Part shown: positions 23,080 to 36,250 of the stretch, one piece after another
Layout: each line of letters starts with the position of its first letter
Position numbering within the stretch: the stretch's first letter is position 1
Assembly (NCBI GenBank): GCA_030549775.1
Contig: CM060180.1
Location: 82,429,672-82,493,671 of the forward strand
Origin: Tamarix chinensis
Taxonomy: Eukaryota > Streptophyta > Magnoliopsida > Caryophyllales > Tamaricaceae
Direction: 5' to 3'
DNA length: 64,000 bases
Position numbers and translations under genes: made by a program
The notes under the pieces: model-generated
Told to the model about the DNA's origin: nothing
Seen by the model: the letters and a program-made list of their open reading frames with translations, nothing else
Database searches by the model: none

Positions 23080-25210
23080 CTAACAATTAGTGGTGATAAC
23101 ATAGTTACAAAATAAACATGGAGTTCATCTACCGCAACCCCTACCTCGGAGACCATCTTAAGGCTGCTTGTCTAAACTGCAATTTATTCTTACACTTGAG
23201 TTATCCATATACTATCCTATTATTCTACTTATCACTTAAATTATTCAGAATATCATATATATTAATAATCAAGACCCTAAAACAATCCCACACACCAATT
23301 TAAAAAAAAAAGTTAATATTCATCAAATATTATTCATATATAACAGAAAGCGTAGAAATATAACAAGAATCTTATATTTAAAAATTAAAAATTATTTATT
23401 GCTGAGAAATACTATTTACAGTAATTTTCTATTCAAATATCCAAATTAATGATCTTGGTCAACCATCAACCCTAACATATCTAATTAAGGCTTTTAGGTG
23501 CAAAGTGACTAAATTACCCATTATAAGCCTTCAAACTGAAAACTTTGAATACATATTTTTAATCATGCTCTAAAAAACATGAAATTAAATAATAATAATC
23601 CCTCATAATTAAATAATATTTTATAACTATGAAATTTAATTAAGCAAATCATATTGCATGTAAAAAAAGGCAAAATCATCCCTTAACCATAAAACACAAA
23701 GATAAGAGAATAACTTGTAACATATAAGGATCTAGCTCATAACATTTTTCAAATTATTCATTTCATAATATATAAACACATTAGAACATCAAATATTTCA
23801 AGAAAAAAAACTCATAGCCTATGTAAAGTGTCCAAAATTGCCTTTTTCTTGCTAAAACATCATTGAACCATAACTTTATTTTTAAAATCCTAGATCAAGA
23901 CTTTTAATTTATGAAATTGCATCCAAAAACCTAATAAAACTAATGAAATCATCAAGAACTAGAACAAAAAAATTACACAATATTGTGCATGATGACCAAA
24001 TGACCGAATGATCCCAAAATGCACAAAATTGTATTTTTCTACAAATCAACACAAAACAAGCATACTAAAATCCAATTCCTATCTAAACTTAGAATAATTT
24101 TGCGTGTGAATATATTAGCTCCAATCTTACACTAAATTAAGCCCAAGATCACCATTTTTCTCCTTGAAAACCTCACACCAAAAATCATAAAAGTTCATCA
24201 AAAATTTTCAAAAATGCAAATAAAAGAAAAAGAGAAATCAAAAATAAAGGTTAGATCACTTCTCCTTGGAATGATTTTAAAATTCAAGGGAATATTAGTG
24301 GAATTTTCTTTTCAATTGTTGAAATCCTTAGTGTTAACTTAATAAAAACAATTAAGAGCTAATATTTCGAGATTAGGAAGAAAATTTTAAGAAAATTAGA
24401 AAGAATAGAGGAGGGAAGAAAAAACAATAGAGTTAGTTGAGAGGCTAGAATGGACAAAAAGTATGGGGTGGGATAAGGTTGGAACAATTTTAAATTATGA
24501 TAAGATATTCATTAGTTTTTTTTATTATTAAAAGGTTGATAAATAACAAAATAATGGGGGAAATAATTAGGTCTAATACTCCAGCCTTAAGGGGGTCAAA
24601 GTTAGCGTCTCAAATTCATTTAGATTTTTAGGATGATATGTTCATATTTAGGACATCTAGGATAAGTATCCTAAATATTTTGGATATTTGGGATAGAGAA
24701 AATTAAGTTTTAGAGCATAATTATACTTTAATTTGGAAGAATTTGTCAAAAAACTCTATAAATATTTTTGGACCTTTTTTTTAATATTTAGCTTGAATAT
24801 GCCAAAATATACATATTCCCTGCAATTGCATAATTATTTATTGGCTAAAATGCTCGTTTTAGGATTGAAAACACAAATAAGGGTGAGAAAATGTTTTGAA
24901 TAGCTTTTCTTATCATAAATCTCTATTTTAACTTTTGAAAAGACCAAACATACTAAAAAAAATCAAGGATTTAAAATATGATCAAACTCAAAAGGTTCAG
25001 AAAATTTGCAATCGCCAAGAGTGGTACAAGAATTTTATAAGACTCAAAACCAAAAATAATTGAAATCAAACATTTTAAATATGTACCAAGATTTAAAGTA
25101 ATATAGTGATTCAAACTTTAAACTAATTTTTTGAACGTTTTAAATATGTACTAAGATTTAAAGGAATATAGTGATTCAAACTTTAAAATAATTTTCTCAT
25201 ACTTATAATG
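23080..25210 (-). repeat. Diverged giant-LTR pieces on the minus strand
   Basis: AT-rich, no coding potential. 24360-24470 is purine-rich (the reverse of the pyrimidine block). 24570-25200 is homologous to 10740-11336. A 65-bp tandem pair lies at 25071-25200. Confidence 0.5.
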
Positions 25211-25544
25211 ATAAATAAATTGAAAAACAAAGTATCATACAACATCAAACAAAGAACAATTTGGTACAAAAACAAATAATATTTATATTTGGATATAAAA
25301 TGTACTATCAAGTGTAAATCCTCATATCTCAATTCTAAATACACCCAACTTATATCACTACAAACTCAACATCTTCAATGATTAGTACATATTTTTACAT
25401 ATTTTATATCTGTTTAATCTTAGTTTTTTGTCTTTTATTTGAAAAATGCATGAGGATAATTATAATATTGTGTAGTCAAGTGTAGAGGTAAGAAGAGAAA
25501 GAAAGAAGAGATAGGAGAGACAAGTTCAGTCAAGCACAGAGGAA

Positions 25545-25547
<3 letters not shown>

Positions 25548-25591
<44 letters not shown>
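25548..25591. repeat. (GA)n microsatellite
   Basis: About 22 GA units, within purine-rich DNA just upstream of the Athila-like gag, in what should be its 5' LTR. Confidence 0.95.
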
Positions 25592-25593
<2 letters not shown>

Positions 25594-26735
25594 GAAGAAG
25601 AAAGGATAGAAGATAACAACTTGAAAAGAGAGAAGAGAAAGCCAAAGTAACGTAGAGGAGAAAGAAAAGAAATAGAAAAAGAGATCGAAAGAATTTATAT
25701 CAGATAAAATTAATCAATTTTTCATGTAAATAAATTGATGAATTTTCATCCATATTTAATTTAGTTATTTCTATATCTATTTATAATATATATTTTTGTG
25801 TAATTATTTATTTGTTATAACTAGTTAAATATTTATTATTGGGAAATAAATTGAAACCCTAGATTATGGTTTGAGATGTATTATTAATTTTCTTTGTTTC
25901 ATGAGATTATTCTTTGACTCTACTTTTATTACTATTATTTATATATGTGATTCTATCAAGTATGATTTATACTATGCATGCCTCATTCTAGCTTCCTCGT
26001 AGTGATAGTATATAGGAATATATGCTTGCTAGGTGGCTATATGAAGATGCTAGAATTTATATGTATAAATTACAGCTAGGCTAAATAATAATTAACCTAA
26101 TAGTTTTGTGATTCTAACTAAAGTAGTGGAATATTTAGATACGTGTGGGTCTAAAGAGAGGAATACAACTTGACACACATGAGGTACTAGTTTGGGTACT
26201 TAGACTGGAATCCTTCAATTTATATTTAATGCTTTAAATCTAGTAAAATATAGGAGCTGCTTGTTGCAACTATACTACTAGCAATTAACAGGATTTAATA
26301 TTGAAGCTTTTTCATATAAATTATTTTAGGAAAGTAGTATAAGGTATATAGATCTACTTTTTACTTGCAACTTGGTCAGTCTCTTTCATGTAATTAAAAT
26401 ATAAGTTAGAAATTATTATTATTATTATATTTTGACCTAGTCTAGTGGTGTATTTTTATTTTCTTAGCACATTTATCATATTTACATTCATCTATTATTT
26501 TTATTAATTTCTTTTATTTATTCTTTTTATTATTTTCTATTTTTTTAAAACCCATTTTGTTTTCCTTATTATTTAGTTTTGTGTGATTTAGAGTTTTATT
26601 ATTATTATTTGTGAATTAGCTAAATAAAGGTGCCTTGTCTCAATCCCCAGTATAAAATGATACCTTCATTAACCAATACTATAATTAACAATAAGAGGGT
26701 TTAACTTACATGTCGGCTATGGCCACAACAATTTT

Positions 26736-26754
26736 TTGCGCTATTGGGGGGGTT
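26736..26754 (+). promoter_or_regulatory. Degenerate tRNA-Asp-type primer-binding site
   Basis: TGCGCTATTGGGGGGGTTG resembles the TGGCGCCGTTGCCGGGG site typical of Athila-type elements, with several substitutions. It sits just after an LTR-like end CACAACA. Confidence 0.6.
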
Positions 26755-26909
26755 GTAAGTTTAACTTTATTTTGCTAGTATTATTTTAGTATCTTGTGTG
26801 TTTTCCTTGAATCATTATTTTATTTTATTTTTATTTTGTGTGTTTTCTTTATATCTAGTGTGGTTTACTTGCTTATGGTGTTTTTTATATTGTAAGTACT
26901 CTTTAGTGA

Positions 26910-27800
26910 ATGTATATAACAGGGAATCAACAAGGAGAGCTTTTACAAGTAAACCTTGAATTAGAGAAATCCATTCAAACCATTAGAAAGTTAAAGATTT
27001 CTAGTTCTCCTTTATCACCAAGAGCCGAAGATGAGGTTTTTGGTTCTTCATCATCATCAAAATTAGAAGAACAGGCTTCAAATATGAGCACATCACCAAC
27101 AAAAGAGCCTATCTACTTTGCTTTTATGGAAGCCAACAGAAGTTTGCGAGATTTGGCAGCCCACAATATGGCGGAAGAGGTCCCTACATGTATTAGATAT
27201 GCTAATCATGTTGATGGTAAGGAAAGAGATTTGAGATCAAGTCTAGCCTACTTCACTGAATTCCTACTTTCCATGGGCTCTCTAGTGAAGATCCCAACAA
27301 GTTCTGAAGGAATTTCGATTCATATGTGTCTCCATGTTCCCTAATGATTTAGATGTTCAAATCTTGAAGCTTAAGGAATTTCCATTTGCCTTAGTAGATG
27401 GTTCTAAGGCTTTGCTCTATGAGTTACCAACAATGCATATCTACTCTTGGGATACTTTGGCTAGTGCATTCTTAAACAAGTAGTTTCTTACTTCATGAGT
27501 CATAGTGCTGAGGAAAAGGATCATCGGGATCTAGTAAGAGCTTAATGAAATATTTCATGCTTATTATAATAGATATAAGGCCATACTATCACAATACCCA
27601 CAATATGAGATAACGGAAGAGAACTTGATACAATACTTTTATGAGTGACACACCCCACTTTAGAGGAACATGTTAGTTGCAACCAGTGGTGGCTCTTTCA
27701 TTGATAAGGATCCTAATTCAGCTCAAGTTGTATTAAAAAATCAAGCCTCTATCGCACAACAATAGGATGGCCTCTCCACCCGTGGAAGAGTTAATGAGGA
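26910..27800 (+). pseudogene. Athila-type gag remnant
   Basis: The first part is open (26910-27344), with the N-terminal ANRSLRDLAAHNMAEEVPTC region. Then, in a shifted frame, come FPNDLDVQILKLKEFPFAL, HAYYNRYKAILSQYPQYEI and LIQYFYE followed by SGGSFIDKDP. These are recognisable gag capsid landmarks of Athila-type elements. Stops and a frame change after 27344 destroy it. Confidence 0.75.
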
Positions 27801-28019
27801 AAGTGTAAGTTAATTTGATGATAAACTTAACCAACTCACTACACTTATTTCATAGATTACCACAACTACTAGAGTTGTTGTTACATGTGGAGTATGTTAA
27901 GTGATAGGAAATCCTAGTGATAAATTCCTACAAGGAGAGTATCATGAGCAAGAAAATTCCATCTAATTTTCAAATACTTATTGTCCATGTATATGCAACC
28001 ATCCTAATTTCCATTGAAA

Positions 28020-28020
<1 letters not shown>

Positions 28021-28051
<31 letters not shown>

Positions 28052-28055
28052 TTAA

Positions 28056-28108
<53 letters not shown>
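28021..28108. repeat. (ATA)n-(TTA)n inverted microsatellite
   Basis: About 30 bp of TAA repeats, a short ATTAATATTA centre, then about 58 bp of TTA repeats. The two arms are complementary, so it can form a hairpin or cruciform. It interrupts the gag linker of the Athila-like copy. Confidence 0.9.
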
Positions 28109-28254
28109 CAAGTTTCAACCAAGTGGCACCGAGGTTTTATCAAAAACGGCAAGGAGGATCATCTTAACCTCAAGCTCCTACCACTGAATAATATGACAAG
28201 ATGTTTTAATTGCTAACAAATGAACAAAATTAGATGATATAGACACAATTAAAC

Positions 28255-29230
28255 ATGGACAAGATAGTGTCAAATATAGAGCATAAAATGAGAGAAGTGG
28301 TCACTAAGTTTAACCAATTACATGATCCAGGGAAATTGCCTAGTACTATCATACCCAATCCAAAGGGAAACTTTGAGTCCGCTAATGTAGTGGTAACAAG
28401 GAGTGGAAAAACATTTGAGAGTGAGAAAAACATGTCCAAGGAGAATTTATAGTAGTTGGAAGAATATCCCGCAACAAAATAAGGGGAGATCAAGCAAAAG
28501 CAATAGAATATAAGCCAAAGAAAGCAATCAGTTGACCGACCCACTATTTAGCAAAAACCCTCAAGTTCTTCAAATGGTAAATCCTCTACCATTCAAAAAT
28601 TTTCTTACTAACCCTATTTCTCCTACTTCCTTTCCTAAAAAGCTATCCAAATAAAATAATGATGAGAGTGATCAATAAATATTGGATACATTCAAGAAGG
28701 TGCAGATCAACATCCCACTCCTAGAAGCTATTAAGCAAGTGCCCAAATATGAAAAATTCTTAAAGGAGTTAAGCACCACAAGGAAGATATTGTGTGATAA
28801 GAAAGTAGTGAGGATAGCAATTGTCTTTTGTCATATAAAGGAAGTTACCCCCAAAGTGTAAAGATCCTAAAAGCTTCACTATTCCATGTGTAACTAGTAG
28901 CAATACATTAAAAAATGTTATGCTAGAAATTTCATGAAATATTCTATTTATGAATCTTTGGGTTTAGGAATTTTACTAAAGATAATGTTATCATTCAACT
29001 TGCTTATCGGTCTAATGTTTTCCCTAAGGGGCTTGTAGAAGATATTCTTTTGTAGGTTGGTACAATTACATTTCTGGCAGACTTCTATGTTTTGGATATG
29101 GATGAAAGTAGCTCAATTCCAATGTTGTTGCTCTTAGGAAGGCCCTTCATGAGAATTTCTCACAAAATTTTAAACGTTCATACTAGTTCTCACACTATGG
29201 ATTTTGATGGAGAAATCATAAACATATGTA
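28255..29230 (+). pseudogene. Athila-type gag end and aspartic protease remnant
   Basis: 28255-28452 encodes the gag end (QLHDPGKLPSTIIPNPKGN and then VVVTRSGKTFE). Downstream come ILDTFKKVQINIPLLEAIKQ, VPKYEKFLKEL, then in another frame YSIYESLGLG, GLVEDILL, LADFYVLDMDESS and LLGRPFMRIS, which frame a retroviral-type protease. The catalytic D-G-S/A motif is replaced by a damaged MLEIS-like segment. Dead. Confidence 0.7.
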
Positions 29231-29245
29231 TATTTTAATGTTCCA

Positions 29246-29767
29246 TAACATGGATTGTTGTGAAGCATTTTATATGTTCCATGTGGTCTTTTCATATTAG
29301 TTTTGTATAATGGATTACTCAGTACCACTATACTAAAAATTTCTTTTTCATGGGCCCTTGCTTATTAAATAGGCATTGGTCTTTATAGGTTACCTTGTGA
29401 GTTCAATTGAGGGTTAGTACTTGGGTTAAGATTTAGGGTTATCCGGTGTTTTTTCTAGTATCTTTTGATTTGGATGATTATGTAATATTATGCTATTATG
29501 TATTTCTTTTCACTAAAATTTTGTAACCATTGATAGTTAGTTTTATTTGGATGATTTTAATTTACTTTAATTATATCCCCACACTGTAGCTGTATTATTA
29601 ATTGAAGTGGAGTAACAGTTTCAGCCTTAGTACTTGGTATGAGAATAGCAAAAAAAATCTTACTAATACGAAGTATGGTGGTAACAACCCCACATTTTTA
29701 CTATTTTAGCTTCCTCAATTAACTCTTTAAATGAATTTTTTAAGTTCCAAATTATAGGGATTTTACA
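29246..29767 (+). repeat. Giant-LTR 3' fragment
   Basis: Contains the GGGCCC-TG--TATT-AAT-GGCA block (29350-29385), the terminal hairpin (29631-29640 with 29666-29675), the following GGTGGTAAC box and the terminus GGGATTTTACA. It matches the last 500 bp of E1 and E2. Joined directly to the Athila-like fragment. Confidence 0.65.
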
Positions 29768-30480
29768 CCATAACTCCAAGTGATCACATAGATTCTGATG
29801 CATGGTGGATACAAATTGGTTAAACTTGGTTTTACTGGCAGGAGTGACATGACTACCAAAAATTGAGATAGAAGATAGAAGATGAAGTGAAGAATATATG
29901 AACTAAGTGACCCTTAGTTCATACACTAGAATCTGTCACTTAAGTAATGTAACACTTAAGATAAAAGATACAAGAATTTTGGGAGAAAAATCAACCAAGG
30001 TATGTACTAATCATGGAGGTATTTTTCACTCATCAATGGCTGGATAAAACTAACCATTGACCCTCTTATTCAGCCCTTACTTGCCTTTATATAGTGTTAC
30101 AAATATCTAGTTACAAGGTAACCATTCCCAACTATATTTATGGGCTGGTTAGAAATCAAACTATCTAGTTACTCATTAGGTAACTATTCTAGTTTAATTC
30201 TAATCAAACTTGGCCTAGTTTTCCCTACCATTTGTGGTCATGCGCCCACCCTTACCCAGCCCCAAGCTTGGCTGATTTGGTTGTGTGCAAGTAAACTCCT
30301 ATAAGTACATGCTATTACATGATTAAAACTAAATAAAATGCTAACACCTAAAGTTAACATGCAATGAGGCTGCCACATGTACAAAAAGTAAGGATTATAA
30401 GACTCAAAAAGTGGCCATCATTCTGCACTTGTAGGCCCAAAAATCCCACCACTCACTTGGTAGCATAATTGGGGCTAAAC
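29768..30480 (-). other. Possible LTR of another type, with a TATA box
   Basis: On the minus strand a CACTATATAAAGGC box lies at about 30089-30102, followed by about 300 bases of leader-like sequence. No partner repeat or coding region was found. It could be a solo LTR or an unrelated promoter-like sequence. Confidence 0.3.
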
Positions 30481-32077
30481 CAACAAAAATCCCAAAACAT
30501 GATCCATTCACTTGAATCATCAAAACTTTCAGATATTATACTTATGATAGACCACGATCAAGGTCATATACCTTTTTTTTTAAATGTTATTATTCACAAA
30601 ATAAAAATAAAGGATCAACTGTCAATCAATCAATGATCAATGACCATTTCTAGAAAAATTCACTACTTAAGATCAAGTTCCTATTCATGCTTTATTCTTC
30701 TTTATGATAAAGTCACACTTTTCAAAATATCTCAAATAATACATAACAAATATCTAATATTTATAAAACATCCATTTTGTCCTTTTATCATAAAATATTA
30801 TAAAAATAATAAACAAAATCCATAAATCATGAAAATATAAACTAAGCTCATTTATATAATACTTAACATAATCAAACTCATTAATCAACTCCCAAAAAAA
30901 TTATAAACATGTAAAATGAAAAAATTTCCCTTAATTGCCCATAAAATTCAAACATACAAATAAAATACCAAAGACGTATAGAAATTCATTATAATTTAAC
31001 AAAAAATATATATATCAAATATAACATAATCTGACAAGAATTTCATCTCTAAAAAATTTCCATGTAGATGAAACAACCAATTTCCCCTAGAACACTACAA
31101 ACTTCAAAATTTTATAGATTTCAACATGCTTTGTATTTAATCACAAAAATAAACACTATCAAATTTGGTATGTTAAAAAACATGAATCTCATAAAACAAG
31201 CTAGAAATTGTAGCACATATGTGTTTTATCAAAAATTCCCTAAAAATGCTTCATCTTGCAAATTCAAAATAAATCAAATACACATTCATGCCTGTCATAT
31301 AATTATCAAATTTGAAGTAAAACACCTAAGGAATACAGTAGAAACATCAAAAGAAATTAAAAACCACAAGAACCATCCTAAAATATGTTTGCCATGAGAT
31401 CTCAAAATAGGCAATACTATGCTTCCAATGATTTAATCCTTACAAACTCATACAAACACATATGATCTATCTACTCAAAGTTTAGGTATATTTACCTACA
31501 ATCTTAGCTCCATAACAAGTGAAGAAACCAAGGCTCAAGCCCTTTATTCCTCCTCTTTAACCCTTTGAATAAAGCAAGTTAAAACAAAGTCAAAATAATT
31601 CAAAATACTTAATTAAACCCAAAGAAAGATAAATGAAAGGAAAGGAAATATTAGCTTATACTTCTCAAGGATTGATGATATTGGAATAAAATAGAAATTA
31701 GGTTAATCTTCAAGATTCTTTTAGGCCCTAATTAACTTTGCTTAATTAAAAACATATATGTGCTAAAACTAAAGAATTAGAAGTAGATTGGAGCAATAAA
31801 AATATAGGAAGGAGGAATATGAAGATCGTACCACAAGATGAAAAGAGAAAAGAAAAAGTGTGTGGTGTATGTAACAGAAAAAAGAATATTGAGGCATAAA
31901 CATGTCATGTGAAAGATAACAATGCAGAATAATGACTATGAAATATAAAGATAACAAATGAGAAAATATCATATAAAAAACAATAGAAGGGAAGAAGAAT
32001 CACAAGACAAGGACAATGAGAAGGAAAAAGAATGATAAATGTTGCACGTGAAGAGGTTGATTACTTATAAATAGTTT
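30481..32077 (-). repeat. AT-rich, probable diverged giant-LTR piece (minus)
   Basis: No coding potential; short frames are AT-rich noise. The region at 31670-31740 reads on minus like the CGGGAATCGAGGTAAT stretch of E3, and 31960-32040 is purine-rich as expected for a reversed pyrimidine block. Confidence 0.4.
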
Positions 32078-34863
32078 TGATACCCCATCCTAGAGTACTT
32101 TAGATTATGTATATTTTTATGTGTAAAATAAATTTATTTTAGTAGGATATCGAAACTGCTTGAAAATGAGATTTTCAGGGGTTGGTTGACCGGTGATGTG
32201 TCCATTTCCATCTATTTTGTTATTTTAGAGAGTCATTCTCAATTGAAGATTACTAATCTACTAGCATTTCAACACCAATCGACTTGTGCGTTTGGTATCT
32301 TGATTTGCACCATGATTTTTTTTATTCTTTATAAATCAAAAGGTTACATAACCTTTTAGTTATTAATTTTTTGTGCTACTTGGCATAATTGAGGGTTTTC
32401 AAACTTTTTTTTTACGGGTAGTATCATATTTTTCCTTAAGCTATAGTGAGTTAGTTCCCAAAGAAAACTTGAGTTCTTGAACTTTTTCATTTGTTTTCTC
32501 CTTGTGGTCACCTTATCCTTGGGAGGAGGTTGAGATCCCCTTTCTCATCTAATTTCCTTCTATTTCTCTTCTAAATTGTGTGGCTTGGTTAGGCTTTGAT
32601 TTGGTGTTGTTTATGTTTTGATGGTGCTCAAGTTACCCATAAGTCTTGGTGTGGTTCTTTCTCTCCTTTGCTTGTTTTTACTTATCTTAAGGTAAGACCA
32701 AATCTTACTCTAGGTTTTCATGATGTTTTTAGTTCATGAATGAATTTAGATTCTATGTATCATGTTAATCTCTATATTTTTATGCTCAAGCATAAACTAA
32801 ATCATGTGCATGATAAGATAGTTGCATTTTATGTCTTTTATAAAGTTAATCTCTTGGCATAATCAATTTTTTGTGATAATATCATGTTGCAATTTTGTTT
32901 TTATAATTTATTTTACACAAAGGGTGATGTATAATATGCTAATTATGAACATGAAAGCTTACCTTAATCTTTTATTAGAATTTCATGAAATAATGAGATA
33001 ATAGGTGTTTTAATTGTAATCTAAGCATGAGTTGAGGTTATTCTTGTGGTTGGAGAGTGTTCTTGAGTGTGAATTTTATTTTGTAGGAACATTCTAGAAG
33101 AATTTGATTTGGTTGTGAAATTTTTAGATTTTATTTTTAATTATTTCCGACATATTTACTAGCATATTGAAGGCACTAGTTGATTGATAGTCCTTCTACA
33201 AAGTTTACTCCCTATTTGCATGAGACCATAAGACTGGCCATTACTCCAATTTATTGGAACTTGCTTTTCTTTGTTTATTTAATTTAATTTATTCCCAAGA
33301 TAGTTAGTTAGCCTTATAAGACCATTCAAGTGGTACCCCAGGACATTTTATCTTATTTTTATTGCTCAACTTAACATATTTGATTAGGGTTTGACCTATA
33401 GTTTGACCTATCTTTAACTTTTCATTTATTACACCTTGGCCTTAATAATTGGACTAAGAAAATGAAATAAAGTGATATATGTGAATTATTTTCCTTAGTG
33501 CCTATGATGTATATTTCCATTATGGAAAAACATGGCATTCCAATAGTACCCTTAGTTTATATATCCATATATGTTTGGACGGGTAGTCTTAATGTCCCTT
33601 GGTGTATATTTCCATTATGGAAAATAATGGCATTCCAATAGTTCCCTTGGTTTTTATATCCATTAATTGTTGGGTTGGTTATCATAATACCTTGTGGTGT
33701 ATATTTCCATTGTGGTGGAACATAGCATTCCAATAGGCCCTTTACCTATATATCCACTAGTGGTTAGACAGGTTGTCCCACACCCTAATTGGTATAATTT
33801 TGTTATCTCTACAAACACCCTATGTAATTAGATATTCTTAATTTGTTATATTAAGTGAAATATTTAAACACTAATAGTATTTAATTAAAAGAGTCAATTT
33901 GAGGCTATTTTCTACAACTCGCATCCCTCACTAGTCAAGAGTTAGTTGTGTTGTTGACCCCATGTATGTTATGCCTTTGGGAAGTGCATTTCTTACTCCT
34001 TTAGACTTATATTATTTTATAGGGTACTGATACTTAAGTGGTTACGATCACCAAGGTGTTTTGGTTCCCTAATGACTTTGGTGATCTAATGGTCTTACAA
34101 TGAGAAGTATATGGTGGGGAGTTAGTGTATTTTTGCATAAAACTCTTATAATGAGCACACTAGTCACTTGTTGACATGTATTATCATCATGTGTTGTTAT
34201 ATATGCCTTAAGGGCCTTGTTTATATTTCAACATCATCATATTACCTGATATTTGTGTTTTACATAGCTTGTATGAAGTCTTCCTACCATGCATGTTAAT
34301 GTACATATGTTGTAAGTATGTACTTTATGTTTTACCATGTTCATCTATGTAGTTTTAGCCTTATCACATAATAATGTAGTATTACCTTAATCAGTACTCA
34401 TTGTAACGATGCTACCTTGCATTGTAACAACAATAGATCTAATTCGAGCTAGTAGATGATATTTTTTATTTAGTTAGATCTTGATGATTATTCTTCTAGT
34501 AATGGAAAGTAGATGCTTCTTTGGGTCTGCCTTAAATTTTTATGTGGCATCAAATAGTTTTTTCACATGTTTGGGATCCTTTTGTCTTTGTCAGATATTT
34601 AAAATCAATAACCATGTTTCCTTCTATTTTAGTCCCTGATATAGTGTTTGTAAGCCCTATTATCTCTTGTTGATTATCTATTTTCGTCTCTATAGGTACA
34701 TCTTTTAACGTGTTGTTTGATTATATTTATTTTAGCCTTATATCTAGCATGAAGTGAATTTTTGGAGACTATATTATGTTAGGTGTGTAAGGGACACCCC
34801 CAATATTCATATTTCTCTTCCACTAAACAAAATTTTTGAGTCATAAAAATTTGGGGCTATTAA
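32078..34863 (+). repeat. E10: diverged giant LTR, about 2.8 kb
   Basis: Starts TGATACCCCATCC, has a pyrimidine-rich stretch (32540-32690), GGTAAG at 32691-32696, a 95-bp tandem array (33490-33775) and a decayed end GGGGCTATTAAA. The module order is that of E1 and E2 but it is shorter and CpG-poor. Element C begins 5 bp after its end. Confidence 0.5.
33490..33775 (+). repeat. 95-bp tandem repeat, three units
   Basis: The landmark ATATTTCCAT recurs at 33511, 33606 and 33701, exactly 95 bp apart. Units share GGCATTCCAATAG and TATATCCA. Confidence 0.9.
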
Positions 34864-34867
34864 AATT

Positions 34868-35684
34868 TGGTGTAAATCTTCTTAAGAGGGTGATGATTTG
34901 AAGGCTACAAGTAAGATGATTTGATGGATTGAATATGAGGAAGAATAAGGAGAATCTTTAAGTAAGATTTAAAGAATTATATGAATCTTCAATCAATATT
35001 CAAGGAGTAAGTCAACAAGAAGATTAACTATAATTTTTTCTCGAAGAAGACACTCAAAGCACTTTATCTAATATTACGCCAAATAGTATTAGTTAGAACT
35101 ATTCACTCACAAAAGAGAGAAGATAGCCAAGTGTATTACTTGTATTATATTTCAATATCATTTGACTCATATGTTATATGGTGTGTCAACCATGCTTTAT
35201 GTGGGTAGTTCAAAATTTTCTAAATAGCACACTAAAGTAGCTAAGGTAATAAACAGATGGCTAACTAGCACACTAACTAGTAATAGCAACATAGCACTAA
35301 CCTATATAACACATAAATCAAATAAAAAAGTATTACAAGAAAACATAACTAATTATTACATAGAAACAACTAACAAAAGTCCTAATTTATATAAGAATGA
35401 TAACTAGGCCTCCTTGACTTGTAAGGTTGGCTTCCATGTATAATAGCTTTCTTTAACTTATAATAACTTATAACATATGAAATATTAAGTATGTTGACAT
35501 CTTGAAGTGCATGCATCTTCTCCTTACAAATATGTTAAAACACCTCCAAGAATTAATCAAAATACACTTGTTAAGGTTAGTTATATTATTAATATTATCA
35601 TCAAAGACACGCCTTGAAATAGGCTCCATAAGTAAGTATGCCAAATCCTCATTATCTTGGAAATCCATAGATGCTCCTGCATCA
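34868..35684 (-). repeat. 3' LTR of element C
   Basis: 817 bp, aligns along its length with 40027-40855. The outer edge is TGGTGTAAATC; the inner edge, on minus, is TGATGCAGGAGC next to the polypurine tract. The pol frame (35468-35743, minus) continues about 200 bases into it. Confidence 0.85.
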
Positions 35685-36250
35685 TTCTCCCCAACTTGAA
35701 AAGAATTTTTCCTCAAATTGATATCACTATAATAAGGAGACAAATCACTAATATTAAATTTCCCTGAAACATCACCATAAAATTCTAGAAGTTTAAGTTC
35801 ATAAGCGCTTTTCCAAATTTTTTAAGGATTTTAAATGGTCCATATACTCTTGATATTAATTTATTTTTCCTTATATTAGGAAATATTTATTTTTTACAAA
35901 TATAACCAAACTAAATCACTAGAATAAAATACCTTTGGATTACAATGTTTGTTAGCTTGCTTTTGGTACCTTTTGTTGGCTCATTATATGTTCCCCTTGA
36001 TTTTTTTAATGAAGCTTTTGAAAGAATTGAACTCATTCCTTTTCCTCATAATTTTTAAACTCACCTTTTTTCAAGAGTATCATATCAACTGGCATGTGCG
36101 GATTCACCTCATACACAATCTCAGATGGACTTGAGCAAGTAGTATTTGAAGGACTTCAATTACAAGCAAACTCTGAATAAGCTAAATTAATATTCCAATA
36201 TTTAATAATTTTATTTACTTATCCGCTTAACAAAGTGCCAAGAGTATGAT
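35468..36250 (-). pseudogene. Integrase C-terminal region reading into the LTR (element C)
   Basis: From right to left on minus: fragments of KANKHCNPKVF-like and DLVWLYL sequence, GPFKILKKFGKA, then an open piece MSPYYSDINLRKNSFQVGEN that passes through the polypurine tract into the LTR as DAGASMDFQDNEDLAYLL and MEPISRRVFDD. Placing the pol end inside the LTR is a trait reported for CRM-type chromoviruses (their CR motif). I cannot confirm that the motif itself is present. Confidence 0.7.
35685..35692 (-). promoter_or_regulatory. Polypurine tract of element C
   Basis: Minus strand GGGGAGAA directly before the LTR start TGATGCA; the same tract encodes GEND in the pol frame. Confidence 0.75.

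Larger units (their letters stand above)
25300..29245 (+). mobile_element. Athila-like Ty3/gypsy fragment: LTR, primer site, gag, protease
   Basis: Plus-strand order: LTR ending CCACAACA near 26730 (left edge not determined), a primer site at 26736-26754, gag (26910 to about 27800), a linker with a microsatellite insertion, protease (about 28560-29230). Sequence stops abruptly at about 29245, where giant-LTR sequence begins. The gag and protease order and motifs are those of the Athila branch, not of elements A-C. Confidence 0.7.

Noticed and set aside
27970..28216. Frames made of Asn or Leu runs
   Set aside because: Translations of the ATA/TTA microsatellite.
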